Shown piece by piece: positions 26,435-37,205 of a stretch of 64,000 nt of DNA (position 1 is its first letter; each line of letters opens with the position of its first letter). This DNA comes from Malaya genurostris (taxonomy: Eukaryota > Arthropoda > Insecta > Diptera > Culicidae): assembly GCF_030247185.1 (NCBI RefSeq), contig NC_080572.1:103011698-103075697 (forward strand). The letters run 5' to 3'. The notes below the pieces were generated by a model, which was not told the DNA's origin, ran no database searches, and saw only the letters and a program-made list of their open reading frames with translations. A program made the position numbers and the translations under genes.

Positions 26435-28675
26435 TTGAAAAGCATTCAAATTGTTTTGCAGTGTATATATTTTATCAAATACCTTTTGACACCCATTGCG
26501 ATGTTGTCCTGCATCAGAAAATTGTTCGAAAAAATTATTCTACGACGTCTCGACACTTGGGTCGAGACGAACGGTTTGTTGTCAGATACTCAGTTTGGCT
26601 TCCGTAGAAATAAAGGGACGAATGATTGCCTTGCATTACTTTCGTCTGACATCCAAATTGCCTTCGCTCAAAAGCAACAAATGGCATCTGTATTTTTAGA
26701 CATTAAAGGAGCATTTGATTCAGTTTCCATTGATGTTCTTTCAGACAAGCTCCACCAACATGGACTTCCACCGGTTATAAATAATTATTTGCACAACCTT
26801 TTGTCAGAGAAACGCATGCATTTTTCACATGGCGATTTGGCAACAATCAGAATTAGCTACATGGGTCTCCCGCAAGGCTCATGCCTCAGTCCGCTCCTCT
26901 ATAATTTTTACGTGAATGACATTGACAGCTGTCTAGTAACCCCATGTACACTAAGACAATTGGCAGATGATGGCGTGGTTTCAGTTACTGGATCCAAAGC
27001 TATTGATCTGCAAAAACCATTGCAAGATACCTTAGATAAATTGTCCGTTTGGGCTGTTCATCTTGGTATCGAATTCTCTGCGGAGAAAACAGAGCTGGTC
27101 GTCTTTTCAAAAAAGCATGATCCCGCGCAACTTCAGCTTCATATGATGGGAAGAATAATCGAACAGGTTTTGACTTTCAAATACCTCGGGGTGTGGTTTG
27201 ATTCCAAATGCACGTGGGGAGGACACATTAGGTATCTGATAACGAAATGCCAACAAAGAGTAAATTTTCTTCGAACAATAACAGGGTCTTGGTGGGGTGC
27301 TCATCCGCAAGATCTAATAAAATTGTATCAGACAACGATACTTTCAGTGATGGAATATGGATGCGTTTGTTTTCGTTCCGCTGCAAATTCTCATATTATC
27401 AAACTTGAGCGAATTCAGTACCGTTGTTTGCGAATTGCTTTAGGCTGCATGCATTCGACACATACAATGAGTCTTGAAGTTCTGGCGGGAGTTCTTCCAT
27501 TAAAAGATCGATTTTGGGAGCTTTCATCACGCCTGCTAATAAGATGTGATGTGCTGAATCCCATGGTAATTAATAATTTCGAACGACTAGTCGAGCTTCG
27601 ATCTCAAACAAAATTCATGACAGTATATTTTAACCATATGTCACAGGAAATCAACCCTTCAAGATATATTCCTATCCGTGTCAGCATCCTAAGTGCCCCT
27701 GACTCAACTTTATTTTTCGACACATCCATGCAGCGCGAAGTGCGTGGAATCCCGGACCACCTACGCTCTATGGAAATCCCAAAAATATTTTCAAGTAAGT
27801 TCAGGCATATTAACTCTGAGAAAATGTTTTACACGGACGGATCGCGAATGGAAGAAGCGACAGGGTTTGGTATGTTCAACAATAATGTTTCGGCCTCATT
27901 CAAGCTTCAAGAACCTGCATCTGTTTATATAGCAGAGTTAGCAGCAGTTCATTATAGCTTGAATGTAATCGTCACATTATCTCCAAACCATTATTTCCTC
28001 TTCACAGATAGTCTGAGTGCAATTGAAGCCATTCGCTCAAACGCTGCTGGCAAAAATGAACCGTTTTTCTTGGGTAAAATAAAACAGTGTCTGAACGACA
28101 TATTGAATAATAATTATCTAATCACAATAGTTTGGGTTCCGGCTCATTGCTCCATTCCAGGCAATGAAAGAGCCGAAATTTTAGCCAAACGTGGTGCTAT
28201 TGAGGGTGAAATTTATGAGAGACCGATTGCTTTCAACGAATTCTATAGCGCGTCTCGCCAAAGAACACTTGCCAGCTGGCAAGCTTCTTGGGATAAAGAT
28301 GATCTGGGTCGGTGGATGCACTCAATTATTCCTAAAATATCGACAAAGGCATGGTTCAGGGGACTGGATGTGAGTAGAGATTTCATTCGTGTGATGTCCA
28401 GACTCATGTCCAATCACTACACGTTAGATGCACATCTCCTTCGAATTGGACTTTCCGAGACTAATCATTGTGCTTGCGGCGAAGGTTACCGCGATATTGA
28501 CCATGTTGTTTGGACATGCGTGGAGTTTCGTGATGTCAGATCTCAACTAATAAATTCCTTGCGTACCCAAGGTAGACTATCCAATGTCCCAGTTCGCGAC
28601 ATTCTTGCTTGTCGTGACCTTCCATACATGAAACTTCTTTATCATTTCATTAAATCCATTGGAGTTCCAATTTAA
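26435..28675 (+). CDS. RT and RNase H polyprotein of the truncated LINE
   Basis: The open frame of 746 codons is element-derived only from residue about 19 (the insertion starts at 26,490). Earlier residues are flanking DNA read in frame. RT motifs: FLDIKGAFDSV (residues 87-97), GLPQGSCLSP (144-153) and a LADD box (176-179) in place of the usual Y/FADD. A thumb region follows with YLGVWFD and LERIQYRCLRIALG. The RNase H domain has D468 in YTDGS, E501 in AELAA and D525 in FTDS. The fourth acidic position, in GNERAE, is Glu instead of the usual Asp. A C-terminal CxC...H...C knuckle (CACGEGYRDIDHVVWTC) closes the protein. The clade is one of the RNase H-bearing groups (I, LOA or R1); I cannot choose between them. 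The intact frame suggests a young copy. Confidence 0.9.
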   Translation: MKSIQIVLQCIYFIKYLLTPIAMLSCIRKLFEKIILRRLDTWVETNGLLSDTQFGFRRNKGTNDCLALLSSDIQIAFAQKQQMASVFLDIKGAFDSVSIDVLSDKLHQHGLPPVINNYLHNLLSEKRMHFSHGDLATIRISYMGLPQGSCLSPLLYNFYVNDIDSCLVTPCTLRQLADDGVVSVTGSKAIDLQKPLQDTLDKLSVWAVHLGIEFSAEKTELVVFSKKHDPAQLQLHMMGRIIEQVLTFKYLGVWFDSKCTWGGHIRYLITKCQQRVNFLRTITGSWWGAHPQDLIKLYQTTILSVMEYGCVCFRSAANSHIIKLERIQYRCLRIALGCMHSTHTMSLEVLAGVLPLKDRFWELSSRLLIRCDVLNPMVINNFERLVELRSQTKFMTVYFNHMSQEINPSRYIPIRVSILSAPDSTLFFDTSMQREVRGIPDHLRSMEIPKIFSSKFRHINSEKMFYTDGSRMEEATGFGMFNNNVSASFKLQEPASVYIAELAAVHYSLNVIVTLSPNHYFLFTDSLSAIEAIRSNAAGKNEPFFLGKIKQCLNDILNNNYLITIVWVPAHCSIPGNERAEILAKRGAIEGEIYERPIAFNEFYSASRQRTLASWQASWDKDDLGRWMHSIIPKISTKAWFRGLDVSRDFIRVMSRLMSNHYTLDAHLLRIGLSETNHCACGEGYRDIDHVVWTCVEFRDVRSQLINSLRTQGRLSNVPVRDILACRDLPYMKLLYHFIKSIGVPI

Positions 28676-28999
28676 ATTTTATTTTATGTTAAACTGTTTT
28701 CTCTTCCATGAGTTCAACCAATAGCCAACTATAGGATATTGAATATAAGTGGTGAACTGATACAAACAATCCTGAAATAGTTATAAGATCATGTACAAAA
28801 TAAATGTATTTTATTTAATGTAATTAAAATAGCAACTCGCTTGATAAAAACAGTGTTTAGATTAACTAATGAGTACCAACATACTAATATGATATTCGAA
28901 ATGTATTAGGTTTAAACTACTATGTATTGTGGATGCCACGGCGAAGAAAAACTTATGTATATTGCCTATGAAATAAACGTATTTATGAAAAAAAAAAAA
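26490..28999 (+). mobile_element. 5'-truncated non-LTR retrotransposon with poly(A) and TSD
   Basis: The insertion is bounded by the direct repeat TACCTTTTGA at 26,480-26,489 and 29,000-29,009 (up to 13 bp if the adjoining A residues are counted). It ends with AATAAA at 28,972-28,977 and a run of 12 A (28,988-28,999). It starts inside the RT domain, a classic 5' truncation by incomplete target-primed reverse transcription. It carries an uninterrupted frame to 28,675 and a 3' untranslated region of about 320 bp. Confidence 0.95.
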
Positions 29000-29073
29000 T
29001 ACCTTTTGATTTCTTAGAATGTTTTTTCTTAGAGACCATTTATGTATACAACGACTCAAATTAAACCCGTTTA

Positions 29074-30092
29074 AGGAGTGGATCGATAAGTAGTTAGTAA
29101 CATTTAAACAGTTAATACTCTGAAATGGCTTAATTTTTTGCAGCGTGTTTTGCGGTGACATGTTTGTTTACATGTCAATAACAGCTGCGCAATCGATTGG
29201 TTTCGGTATGGTTTCCATGAAGGATTTGCCCCGATCCGGTAGGAAAACGGGTCCCAGCCAGCCAGCTCGTCCCGGCTGGCTGGGACCCGTTGTAAAAGTG
29301 GTTGAGTACATCAGGAAAAACCCATCGGCGTCTACGCGGGATTTGGCCAAGCAGTTCAACACCAGCTTCGGGATGATTCAACGGATCAAAGTTCGGAACT
29401 CCCTGAAAACGTACAAGACACAGAAGGTGACGAAAAAGTCCCTGGTACAGTAAGTTCAGGCCAAAACAAGAGCGCGAAAACTGTATAACCAGATTCTACA
29501 GAATAAAGACGGATGCATCCTGATCGACGACGAAACCGATGCCAAGGAAGACTCTCGAGCGCTGCCCGGACCGCAATATTATACAAAATCGGTGTATTAG
29601 GACCTGGACGACGCTGACACCACGGTGGCGATGGAAAAGTTTGGGCAGAAGGTGTTGGTCTGGAAAGCAATTTGTACCTGTGGTTTGCGGTCGTCGATTT
29701 TCTTCACGAAGTGCACAATTAACGCCAAGGTGTACGAGGAAGAATGTTTGAAGAAGACAATGCTGCCACTGTACAGAAAGCATAAGGCTCCTCCTCTCTT
29801 CTGGCCGGATTTGGCTTCAGCCCACTTCGCCAACTCCGTTCTACAGTGGTTGTCAAAAAATAATGTACAATTCGTGGAAAATGACATCAACCCACCGAAC
29901 TGCCCGGATCTTCGGCCAATTGAAAGGTATTGGGCAATTGTCAAGCGGCACTTTCGGAAGGAAGGTACAGTGTCCCAAAACATGCAGGAGATAAAAAAAA
30001 CTGGACAGCTGCCACCAGGAAAGTCACAAAAGTAACTGTGCAGAATTTAAATTCAATAATCAATGTTGTTAACTACTTTTCGATACACTCCT
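29074..30092 (+). mobile_element. DD37E IS630-Tc1-mariner element, copy 1
   Basis: Inverted ends AGGAGTGGATCGATAAGTAG (29,074) and, on the minus strand from 30,092, AGGAGTGTATCGAAAAGTAG are each flanked by TA (29,072-29,073 and 30,093-30,094), the standard target duplication. The length of 1,019 bp is short for the family because the 5' part encoding the first DNA-binding helices is missing. The ends match those of the second copy at 54,209-55,511. Confidence 0.9.
29175..30035 (+). pseudogene. DD37E transposase, truncated and interrupted
   Basis: The readable protein starts within the DNA-binding region (MKDLPRSGRKTG) and runs through KNPSASTRDLAKQF, CILIDDETDAKED (first catalytic Asp), VLVWKAICTCG, FWPDLASAHF (second Asp) and NCPDLRPIERYW (Glu). 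Exactly 37 residues separate the second Asp and the Glu, defining DD37E. Breaks: TAG at 29,451-29,453, a second stop near 29,598 and frame changes between 29,453 and 29,625. A 15-bp perfect hairpin at 29,250-29,289 (GGGTCCCAGCCAGCC, 10-nt loop, complement) adds about six codons in the DNA-binding region relative to the second copy. The N-terminal helix-turn-helix is absent. Confidence 0.85.
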
Positions 30093-30149
30093 TAATTTTT
30101 CAAAAAAAACTGCGCTCTTTAAATTACATTTCAAACGGCTATGTCTAGG

Positions 30150-33100
30150 GGAAGAATCCTTATGAGTAAATATTATTTTAATATACTTTTAATCAGTAAA
30201 CTTTACTATTTACAATCTGTAAAGTTATATTCAAATGTTTAAATGATACATTTTCACAGGAAGACAAGAAGTGTTGCGAATATCTTTAAAATGTTTTGAG
30301 CAGTAATTTCTTCGTTTTTAAAACGCTAATAATTAAGTTAGTATTCAATGTTTGTTATTATAATGAGATTTTTAGTTAATTTTCTGAAACTTCAGTTTTC
30401 ATTCAGCGTATGATTTGTTCAGAGCGTACAATAAATTTTTCCTGGTTTATGAGTTAAATCGTTTTTGAAGAAAGTACATGCAAAAAATGCATTCGCACTT
30501 TTTAAAGATTAGTTCTCAGTCGAGTTACTATCATCATCTGTGCAAAATTATTGGTTCGTCATACTGGATACGTGTACATAGTTTTGTCCAAATCAGAGCA
30601 AATCGATAATATAATAAATTGACATTCTGTTATTGTTACTATGCGGCGCAAAATACACTGATTAAGTAAACGTGAAAGCTTCAGAGACTTTTATTAAATA
30701 CTGGATTGAATATTATGAATATAATGTGTTTCAGTAAAAGACCAGTGAACATTCTCAAAAACTCTGTTTCTTCGGTAAATATTGCTATTACAGCAACAAT
30801 GCCCCTTTTGGATTTAATTCGGACTATCAGTCGTTTTCGAAGGATATGATATGAATTACTTTAAAATTTGGGAAAATTAGAACCAAATAAATTTGTATAT
30901 CATTTGTACTCTAATACCGTACGCACCCTGTAATACCGGATAAAATCTCGATGCACATTAGAAAAGGTTCTACATGCGAATGTTTCTTTTTCGACTTTAT
31001 CTTTCAGTTATTACGGAATATTCCTGTGTTTTCAAATCATTTCATGTAAAGCGATCAGAAAAAGGTTTTCTTAAGTAGTAATCGAAAGAGAAAATTAATA
31101 AAGAGAAACTGTCATTTGCACTTGAGTCCTTTTCTAATGTTCTAATCTCAGGTTGTTCTTAAAGTCTCGCATATTATTAGTCATTGTTTAAAACTTTTCC
31201 GTGGGACCTGCACGGCACCGATTTCATTTTACCAGGAATGGGTAAAGTGCAGCCCACAAGCAATAAATTTGGCACAGTGCAGCCAGTGCCACAAATGACA
31301 AGATTCAATTATTTTATGGGAATTTGATTGAGATTTATCATTACTGCAGACTGTGCCGACGGTGCCAGAGAAGTGGCGACCAGATTCTCTAAAGCTGAAG
31401 TGCATTACCGTTCCCGTCTAGATGGTGCCTTAGAACGTGTGTGAATGCGAGTGTGTCTGTTTGACAATAAACGAAACGATTACCGATTTGCAAACGAAAT
31501 GAATTGCATTCGCCAGCTGATGTCAGCAAATTGCTTTCATTCCGATGACGTTTGTGTTGATTTGATTGTTTTGGCGTGTTCAGACGAGTGTAGTTCGGAA
31601 CATTGGGAAGTCAGACACGTCAAGTGGTTGGAATTACACACAATATATTTTGAGATTAATTGCATATATATGCCTTGTCTGGGTTGTATTGTGGTGGATA
31701 TTTTCGTTGAGCGTGCTTTTTCGGTATGACAGAACGCATCACAGACTACAGAAAAGTTCAATTATGTAAGTTGACTGATTAAACAGCGGTAATCTGAAGG
31801 GTAGGCCCTTAAAATTTCCTTCAACAAAAATGTTCATAATCTTCTTTTTACAGATATTTGAATGAGAAATATTTAAATGTGCAGCAAAGCTTTGTTCTAC
31901 TAATGTTTCTGATCATTTCAGTTTCCATTAGAAGTCTATTAAAATTAAAAAAAAACTAACAACACGTTTGCTCTGCGTGTGTGCTTTTAAAACATTGTCT
32001 TGTGTCTACGGTATAGCCTTCACTAATAGTGTAATAAATTATTGAAACTTTAGTGTGGGACAAAGCTTGCTTGTTGGTAAGCCAAAGTGGGAAAGTTCTA
32101 TGTTCTCGCACTCTTTTGTTTTGCAACAGGACAAAGCATAGAATTGAAAATGGAGCCAACATTTCAGGCTCATGTATTTTTCATCTCCCTCAACTTCCAT
32201 CGCTCAGCTTCAGTGTAATAGAATAGTACCCTGGAAAAGGAGATTGAATAATTTCTCTTTTCATACCTTTCCAGTGCAACTAAGGACCATGAGCAGCCAA
32301 GCTAAGAGAGAAAGGAGGCAAAGCAACAAGTTTTCCCTTCATTTTTCACGTGCACTTGTTTGTATACTCACCAAGTGCCAACCGTGCCCCGTTTCAATTT
32401 TGTCTCGCGTCACGTGTCGAGACCCGGTGTGAGTTATAGCACTGACGATTTCCCGGGCCGGTGGTCCCGGTAGTGGACTTCTTGGTCTGGTAATCTATTC
32501 CCGGCGTTTACCTATTCATAACTCTAGGTGATGTGACATTTTTCTCCCACTCTGGGAATTTCCATTCACAAAGGACATTATTATCATCACAGCTGTAAAT
32601 TGTATCCTGAGTGTGTCGTTCTTCTGCTTGTTTACAATCTTATGAGATTGCCGACAGATGTACAGGAATTCCAATTATTTAATATTGAGCAAGCCACCTA
32701 CCATTCGTTTGTACTTTGACATTTGGAACGACTGTCAAAAGTCACAATGTTATCACTTATTTTTCGTTCATCTTTTATTTAGAACAAGAACATTTGCCTA
32801 CTATCGTGAATGTATAAAAAACTTTGACACCAGCTTTATTATTTTTTATTCGCTCTATCGGATCAAACTCTTTCTTGGATGTTGTTCTCATTTTCCGTTG
32901 GGGTTTGAGTATCTTTCCCAAGAAAAAGGAAAGTGAAATTTTTCTATTTATTTATTCTAGCGAAACAGTGATGTTTATCTTCGTGTTTAAGTTCATATAC
33001 TTGGTTATCCGAAATGCAAAGCGTTTCCAAGCTTCGTTTTTAAAAGCCATGCATTAGTGAAAATAGTTACCAAAATCCTAAAATGATAACTAATTAGTAA

Positions 33101-33300
33101 GCCTAAGAGGTATCTACGTGTCTCTCACGTGTGTATTAACGAAGTGCTACGTTACTAATATAAATTGATCTTAGTATGCCTCGAGACATCGAAGTGTAAT
33201 ATTAGAAGTGTAATAGTAGAAATTAGTGCGTTTTGAATCCGTTTTCTTATGAAAATATGAATAAGAACTCAAATTATCCTTCAAATCGACTCATCAATAA
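30150..33300. other. Unassigned stretch without a supported gene
   Basis: About 3.1 kb holds only short overlapping frames and no transposon ends, RNA genes or tandem repeats that I can recognise. Composition rises in GC near 31,190-31,640 and 32,080-32,560. It may be single-copy host intergenic or intronic DNA. Confidence 0.45.
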
Positions 33301-33775
33301 TCCTGTTTTAATCCACCTAGTGGTGTAATTATGCCTTTATAATATAACATGCTTTCATAAATATTACTAAGGGATTCTACAAAAAGCTTTTATCTGAATT
33401 TTGAATGAGAACAAATAAGCTTGTACAATATTGCGTCAAGCTAAAGGAATTCTTTGATTTCATTTGAATTTTCGTTTGCATGACGGTATATATTTCAAAC
33501 ACATTTCATCCTGTTATTCCGGAACCGGACGTCGCATCTGAACAAAAGTCAATAGCAGTCTATGAGACTATAAAACTTTTCTTTTGAGTCTGAATTTGTG
33601 AAAATTTACTTAGCCATGTTTGAGGAATTGGAGAGAGTTCAGTTTTTGAGTTTTTAACCAGTATTTGAGTGACGTCCGGAACCGGGATCTAGGATCCAGC
33701 ATAGCTGAAAACGATAAAAACAACGTGTTTTGTCGGTTATGTCACTTATACCATCATATCTCCGGAATCAGAAAT

Positions 33776-33973
33776 TGTGTGATTTCAGAGTTCCTGTAAT
33801 CTCCAATAAGGCCAGTCCAACACGAAAACGTTCTTTCTCTACTGTGTCCAATAATGATAAATGTTGAAGATGTCAAACGTCGCATGCGTTTGCTGTGATG
33901 AAGATGTGCTGGTAGCTAATGGTCACAGAATGAGGTGAAACGTAGCAACTAAGTTCTGGTCTAGAACCACACA
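33776..33973. repeat. Left LTR-like terminal direct repeat (198 bp)
   Basis: It is 99% identical to the right repeat; differences are at about 33,790 (G versus T) and 33,941 (C versus T). It contains a 6-bp hairpin CAAACG/CGTTTG (about 33,874-33,891). No TATA box or AATAAA is obvious. Confidence 0.9.
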
Positions 33974-34081
33974 TCCTTCCCCATCTCCAAATCAAGTAGA
34001 TGCTCAGGATAATATTTTTTTAGAAAATAAATTATAAATTTGATTTTATTATCTTTATTTAAAACCAAAAATTTAATACTT

Positions 34082-34560
34082 ATTTAGCGGACGTCTCCAC
34101 CCGCACTGCAATTCCTTACGGCCGTCCCGATACGTGTCCAAATTTTTCTCAGCGGTCGTCTCGATCCGCACTAAAACTCCTCACAGCCGTCCCGGTCCGT
34201 GTAAAGTTTTTTCTCAGCGGTCGTCCCGATCCGCACTAAAACTCCTCACGGCCGTCCCTGTCCGCGTAAAAAATTTCTCAGCGGTCGTCCCGATCCGTAC
34301 TAAAACTCCTCACGGCCGTCCCGGTCCGTGTAAAGTTTTTTCTCAGCGATCGTCCCGATCCGCACTAAAACTCCTCACGGCCGTCCCGGTCCGCGTAAAA
34401 AATTTCTCAGCGGTCGTCCCGATCCGCACTAAAACTCCTTACGGCCGTCCCGGTCCGCGTAAAATTTTTCTCAGCGGTCGTCCCGATCCGCACTAAAACT
34501 CCTTACAGCCGTCCCGGTCCGTGTAAAGGTAAAAGGTAAAAGTCCCGATCCGCTATAAAA
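34082..34560. repeat. GC-rich 64-65-bp tandem repeat inside the LTR element
   Basis: About seven units of 64-65 bp occur, marked by 'ctcagcggtcgtcccgatcc' at about 34,148, 34,213, 34,277, 34,342, 34,406 and 34,470. Each unit has two similar halves (ggtcgtcccgatccgcacta and ggccgtcccggtccgcgta). The GC content contrasts with the AT-rich surroundings. The open frame across it (34,134-34,496) is repetitive and probably not a protein. Confidence 0.85.
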
Positions 34561-34751
34561 TGTCTTCCAAATCGAGTTCGTCATTTAAAATGACCAACTA
34601 TGCTCGTTTTGTTTTCCCATGTATAATTAAGTTACATTCATTTTCTTACCTATTCTGTTTTTGTGCTAGATGCTGCGTTTTTCTTAAGAAAATTTTTCGT
34701 CAACTTGCTATGATGATCAAACTAACTTTCGTCTCCTGGCAGGATCGCCAT

Positions 34752-34949
34752 TGTGTGATTTCAGATTTCCTGTAATCTCCAATAAGGCCAGTCCAACACG
34801 AAAACGTTCTTTCTCTACTGTGTCCAATAATGATAAATGTTGAAGATGTCAAACGTCGCATGCGTTTGCTGTGATGAAGATGTGCTGGTAGCTAATGGTC
34901 ACAGAATGAGGTGAAATGTAGCAACTAAGTTCTGGTCTAGAACCACACA
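34752..34949. repeat. Right LTR-like terminal direct repeat (198 bp)
   Basis: This is the partner of 33,776-33,973. High identity of the two repeats indicates a recent insertion, since they are expected to be identical at integration. Confidence 0.9.
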
Positions 34950-35369
34950 GAAATCGCAGTCATTAGATCTTCGAACTTGATCAATGGCCCGATAGTAGCT
35001 TCCGAGCCTAAGTTTGTTAAAGTCGGCTTAGCCATCTCTGAGAAAATCGAGCGGTAAAATATCTTCAAAAAGTGCGCCCACAGACATTTTTCGATCTCTT
35101 TGAACCGAGACATATAACATTATGGGTCTCCGTAGTTTCGTTCGAAAGTCGGTTTTTCCAGCAATACTAATACCTTTCTATAGAGATAGGCAAAACGAAA
35201 TGGCATTATGCATCTCGATTCGATCAAAATTTTATCGAATCGTCCATGTTTTGTATTATGGTTTTCGATTCGAAATCGGTCATCGAACTTCGTTCAAGTG
35301 CACTCGAAGAAGTATTAGATTATCGAAACTTCAAAACGCTTCGAAACGACTAAAGTCGATGAGAAATGG

Positions 35370-36845
35370 TTGCAAGCCATATTGCTGTCTATTCCTAGTT
35401 TTTGAATACGTTCAAATTGATTTAAGGACAGACTCGTATCGGGTGACTTTCGCTGGCTCGGCATTGCCTAATTACGTCCTCCTGGACCGAGTTCGTTTAC
35501 CTGTTCGCCTTTTTGTGCCAATTGGGACATACAGCATACATTGTTGCAATAAATCCCGGTGTATGAAGTGTGGAGGGAGTCATGCGGATAACTCCTGCAG
35601 TGGAGACATTGAAAAGTGTCTCTACTGTAAGAAGAGACCGCATGACCTCTCGAAATGCCCCGCGTACCAACTGCGCAAAGACAAGATGAAGCTTTCACTC
35701 AAGCAACATGCCAAGCATTTATTTGCTGAAATGTTGAAGAGTGCTACGCCTCCAGTGAATATTTTTGCTTGTTTGTCAGCTGACGAGAGCGATGCTTGAA
35801 GGTACATCTTCGGCGGTCCCTTATAGCTTCAGAAAGAGAAGAAATAAATCTTCTAGTTAGCTCCCTAGTAAGGACTCGAAGGTATCTTCTGGTGGGTCTC
35901 AAAAAATTAAAACAATTGGTAAAAAACCGGAAAAAATCTCCAGGCCTTGGAAATTTAAATTCCAAGCAAGAATTTCCATCACTTCCTGAGACTTCAAAAC
36001 CCCCGAAAGTCCCTAAAGATCAGTCAGGGAATTTACCAGATACTGGGTTTGTTAAATTCTCTGATATTGTCATCTGGATCATGTCTACTTTCAATATTTC
36101 TGAGCCTCTTAAATGCCTGAAAATGGCTTTTATTCCTACAGTTAGCATTCTTGAAGCAGTTGACGACAAAATGGCCCCTTATTTCAGCGATCGTATCCTT
36201 CGATGGCTTAGTCACCCACCGAGGTCACGGATACAATCACTGTTATACAGTGGAATTGTAGAAGTATCATCCCAAAAATAGATCCACAGTAATATTTAAT
36301 TTAATAATCTGAAATGTGACACATTTGCATTGTGCGAAACTTGGCTAACTTCTGAAATACCCCTAAACTTCCACGATTTTAACATTATTCGTCTGGATCG
36401 AGATGATCCCTACGGAGGAGTACTTTTGGGGAGTGCTATACTTTTTATCGCATCAACCTCCCCTCGATACCAGATATAGAAGTTGTCGCATGTCATGTTA
36501 CAATCAAGGGCAAGGACCTTTGCATTGCTTCCATCTATATTTTTCCAAGAGCATCGGTTGGGCATCAGCGGCTCAGTGCTATCATTGAGCTCCTTCCCGC
36601 GCCGACGTTGGTTTTAGGAGACTTTAACTCTCACGGTACGGGATGGGGTTGTCTTCACGACGATAACAGATCCATGATATGAGGTATTTCTTAAATAATA
36701 ATATCAAAAGTTATTCTATAGGTGATGGTGAGCTCACTTCGTCCGCGTTCCTAGTCACCATATTTCTTCTAGTAGCGATTCGTCAGCAATGTTATCGTTT
36801 TCATTAGTTCATAGCTCATTGTACACTGGAAATGTGTTGTAATTT
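35370..36845 (+). pseudogene. LINE 5' part: gag-like ORF1 and start of endonuclease, decayed
   Basis: Immediately after a family B repeat, the plus strand encodes the ORF1 of a LINE: LPNYVLLDRVRLPVRLFVP, then two zinc knuckles CMKCGGSHADNSC (CX2CX3HX4C) and CLYCKKRPHDLSKC (CX2CX4HX4C), then NSKQEFPSLP and FSDIVIWIMSTFNISEPLK. A frameshift near 35,520 removes the first part of a knuckle. Around 36,235 the apurinic-type endonuclease begins (IQWNCRSIIPKID, CETWLTSEIPLNFHDFNIIRLDRDDPYGGVLLG in pieces) and continues through LVLGDFNSHGTGWGCLHDDNRS (about 36,610-36,675) to about 36,845. Stops and frameshifts abound. It probably belongs to the same element family as 26,490-28,999, whose 5' part it would complement in content, though they are separate insertions. 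Confidence 0.8.
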
Positions 36846-36994
36846 TATTTTCATCTGCATAATTTATGTCGTATGTAAGCGAAAGGGATGGCATTGTAAG
36901 GGAACACGTATTCCCCGGGCGATGTCAATCGAGCTCACACATTTTCTTACTAAACTGGATGTTTTGGGGCTGGTTTAGTATTTATATGTTCAAC

Positions 36995-37205
36995 TAGGGA
37001 TCTATACAATGGTAGGGGCTGGGTCCACTAGAAGATTGATAGTACCCATCCGATGGTGAAAACAACTTAATCAAACATAAATCCACTGGGATTCTGCATC
37101 CTTGTCATAAAAGGCGGCAATTGAAGGAGTTTCATTTTTTCTTTCAGTAATGAGATTTTTTCAATGTCTCGCATCTGGTTACTCTATTTTACTAAATTTT
37201 CTCTT
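36995..37205. repeat. Dispersed repeat, copy 2 (see 4,706-4,965)
   Basis: It aligns in order with 4,706-4,965 ('ggctgggtccactag', 'agattgatagtaccc', 'atccactggg', 'gtcataaaaggcggc', 'ttactctattttac'). It is older or more mutated than the first copy and has lost the perfect hairpin. It is non-coding. Confidence 0.45.

Larger units (their letters stand above)
33776..34949. mobile_element. TRIM-like miniature LTR element with 198-bp LTRs and 5-bp TSD
   Basis: Two direct repeats of 198 bp (33,776-33,973 and 34,752-34,949) differ at only two positions. Both begin TGTGTG and end CACACA, so they have the TG...CA ends of LTRs. GAAAT flanks both sides (33,771-33,775 and 34,950-34,954). The 778-bp interior has no open frame of any retroviral type and is mostly a tandem repeat. 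I could not find a convincing primer-binding site after the left LTR or a polypurine tract before the right one, so the class (TRIM, retrozyme-like or other) is open. Confidence 0.85.
33306..35193 (-). repeat. Family B repeat, reverse orientation, split by an LTR element
   Basis: The plus strand starts with the shared tail word (cctgttttaatccacctagtggtg type, 33,302) and ends with the family B head in reverse (tacctttctatagagataggc, 35,166-35,190) after the signature 'gggtctccgtagtttcgttcgaaagtcgg'. Between them lies an inserted LTR element (33,776-34,949). Removing the insert restores the phrase 'ctccggaatcagaaatcgcagtcat', as expected from other B copies near 53,640 and 53,790. Confidence 0.8.

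Noticed and set aside
34134..34496. Repetitive 120-codon frame
   Set aside because: Translation of the 64-65-bp tandem repeat; unit length varies between 64 and 65 bp, which would break a real repeat protein.
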